A stretch of DNA of 64,000 bases from Rhodovastum sp963804495 (lineage in GTDB: Bacteria; Pseudomonadota; Alphaproteobacteria; Acetobacterales; Acetobacteraceae). This document shows positions 63,746 through 64,000 of the stretch, piece by piece. The position numbers and the translations under genes were made by a program. Numbering within the stretch: the first letter of the stretch is position 1; every line of letters starts with the position of its first letter. Below the pieces are notes generated by a model, which saw only the letters and a list, made by a program, of their open reading frames with translations, was not told the origin of the DNA and made no database searches. The DNA lies in assembly GCA_963804495.1 (NCBI GenBank), contig CAWDQN010000002.1:1-64000 (forward strand), given 5' to 3'.

Positions 63746-63775
63746 GAGCAATGCGGCCGGGGCTCGACCGTGGCC

Positions 63776-63875
63776 CCGTGTCGCGCGGAGCGCGCCCGAA
63801 GCTCGATGGGCATTGCCCCTTTGGAACCCATTTCTTATGTAACGGGGGGGTTCAGGCAGAGCCCGGGCCTTGCTT
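63776..63875. repeat. dispersed palindromic repeat, degenerate copy 8
   Basis: CATTGCCCCTTTGGAACCCA, then TTCAGGCAGAGCCCGGGCCT. Recognisable halves of the repeat family with an altered centre. It lies between the otnK-like pseudogene and the 3' end of the last gene. Confidence 0.6.
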
Positions 63876-63881
63876 TGCTCC

Positions 63882-64000
63882 TCACGCTCTGATCGCCTCG
63901 GCAAACAACAGCGCCTGCGTCCGCCAGTCCGGAAGCTTTCGCCCCTCGGTCCAGGCCGCCTCAGCGGTCGCCCGCCTCAGCTGACCGTCGAAGATCAGCC
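63882..64000 (-). CDS. C-terminal end of an unidentified gene (5' part outside window)
   Basis: The minus-strand frame stopping at TGA 63884-63882 reads LIFDGQLRRATAEAAWTEGR and KLPDWRTQALLFAEAIRA. The A-E-x-A-W-T-E-G-R-x-L pattern resembles the ends of helical ATPase or regulator proteins, but ~39 residues are too few to name a family. Codon bias supports this strand. Confidence 0.5.
   Translation of the reverse strand, partial: LIFDGQLRRATAEAAWTEGRKLPDWRTQALLFAEAIRA

Overview
The window is 64 kb of GC-rich DNA from an alphaproteobacterium. A TIGR02300 protein, a UPF0262 protein, DUF4214 domains, many small Ala-rich proteins and strong third-position GC bias suggest Rhodospirillales, most likely Acetobacteraceae. 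That placement is inference from gene content; there is no rRNA here.

Layout. 1-7.9 kb: an RND efflux operon (outer-membrane factor, adaptor, inner-membrane pump with an in-frame amber stop) and a SphA-like porin. 8.3-14.5 kb: a surface-glycan cluster containing an AT-richer island (about 9.0-11.6 kb) with two convergent related glycosyltransferase genes, one fused to a methyltransferase and one frameshifted. 14.4-15.5 kb: decayed DNA. 15.5-20.9 kb: a B12/radical-SAM enzyme, a repetitive secreted protein, a DUF2092 protein, an AlkA-type glycosylase and a creatininase-like enzyme. 21-26.6 kb: an isoprenylcysteine-methyltransferase-like protein, a membrane-anchored patatin, a GT39-like membrane protein and a frameshifted DUF1345 gene. 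27-29.9 kb: an M81 peptidase and an M20 amidohydrolase, the latter between inverted copies of a ~100-bp element. 29.9-39.2 kb: a second efflux operon in MdtABC-NodT layout. 39.8-42.8 kb: small envelope proteins, DUF3096, an orphan [2Fe-2S] subunit, a double DUF2061 protein and a GNAT enzyme. 42.9-46.5 kb: a TtrB-like ferredoxin and a fused NrfD/molybdopterin protein behind an FNR-type box. 46.9-49 kb: an HTH-like protein coupled to a pentapeptide/SUMF1 protein. 49.3-57.8 kb: a PRC-barrel protein, alanine dehydrogenase, TIGR02300, a copper ATPase, two medium-chain dehydrogenases, mtnA and UPF0262. 58.5-62.3 kb: prpD-prpC with a strong terminator, then an H1-like protein. 62.4-64 kb: a multiply frameshifted otnK-like gene and the 3-prime end of another gene.

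Two themes cut across the window. First, at least eight recognisable genes are interrupted by a single-base indel or a stop although flanking sequence and overlapping start/stop couplings are intact. Most lesions are +1 or -1 in short runs, and four fall on what would be GANTC (CcrM) sites, so base-calling error must be separated from real decay. Second, short palindromic repeats are scattered between genes. One forms the leader of a lipoprotein gene, others supply stop codons, and one locus carries a perfect 33-bp inverted repeat nested inside inverted copies of the dispersed repeat.
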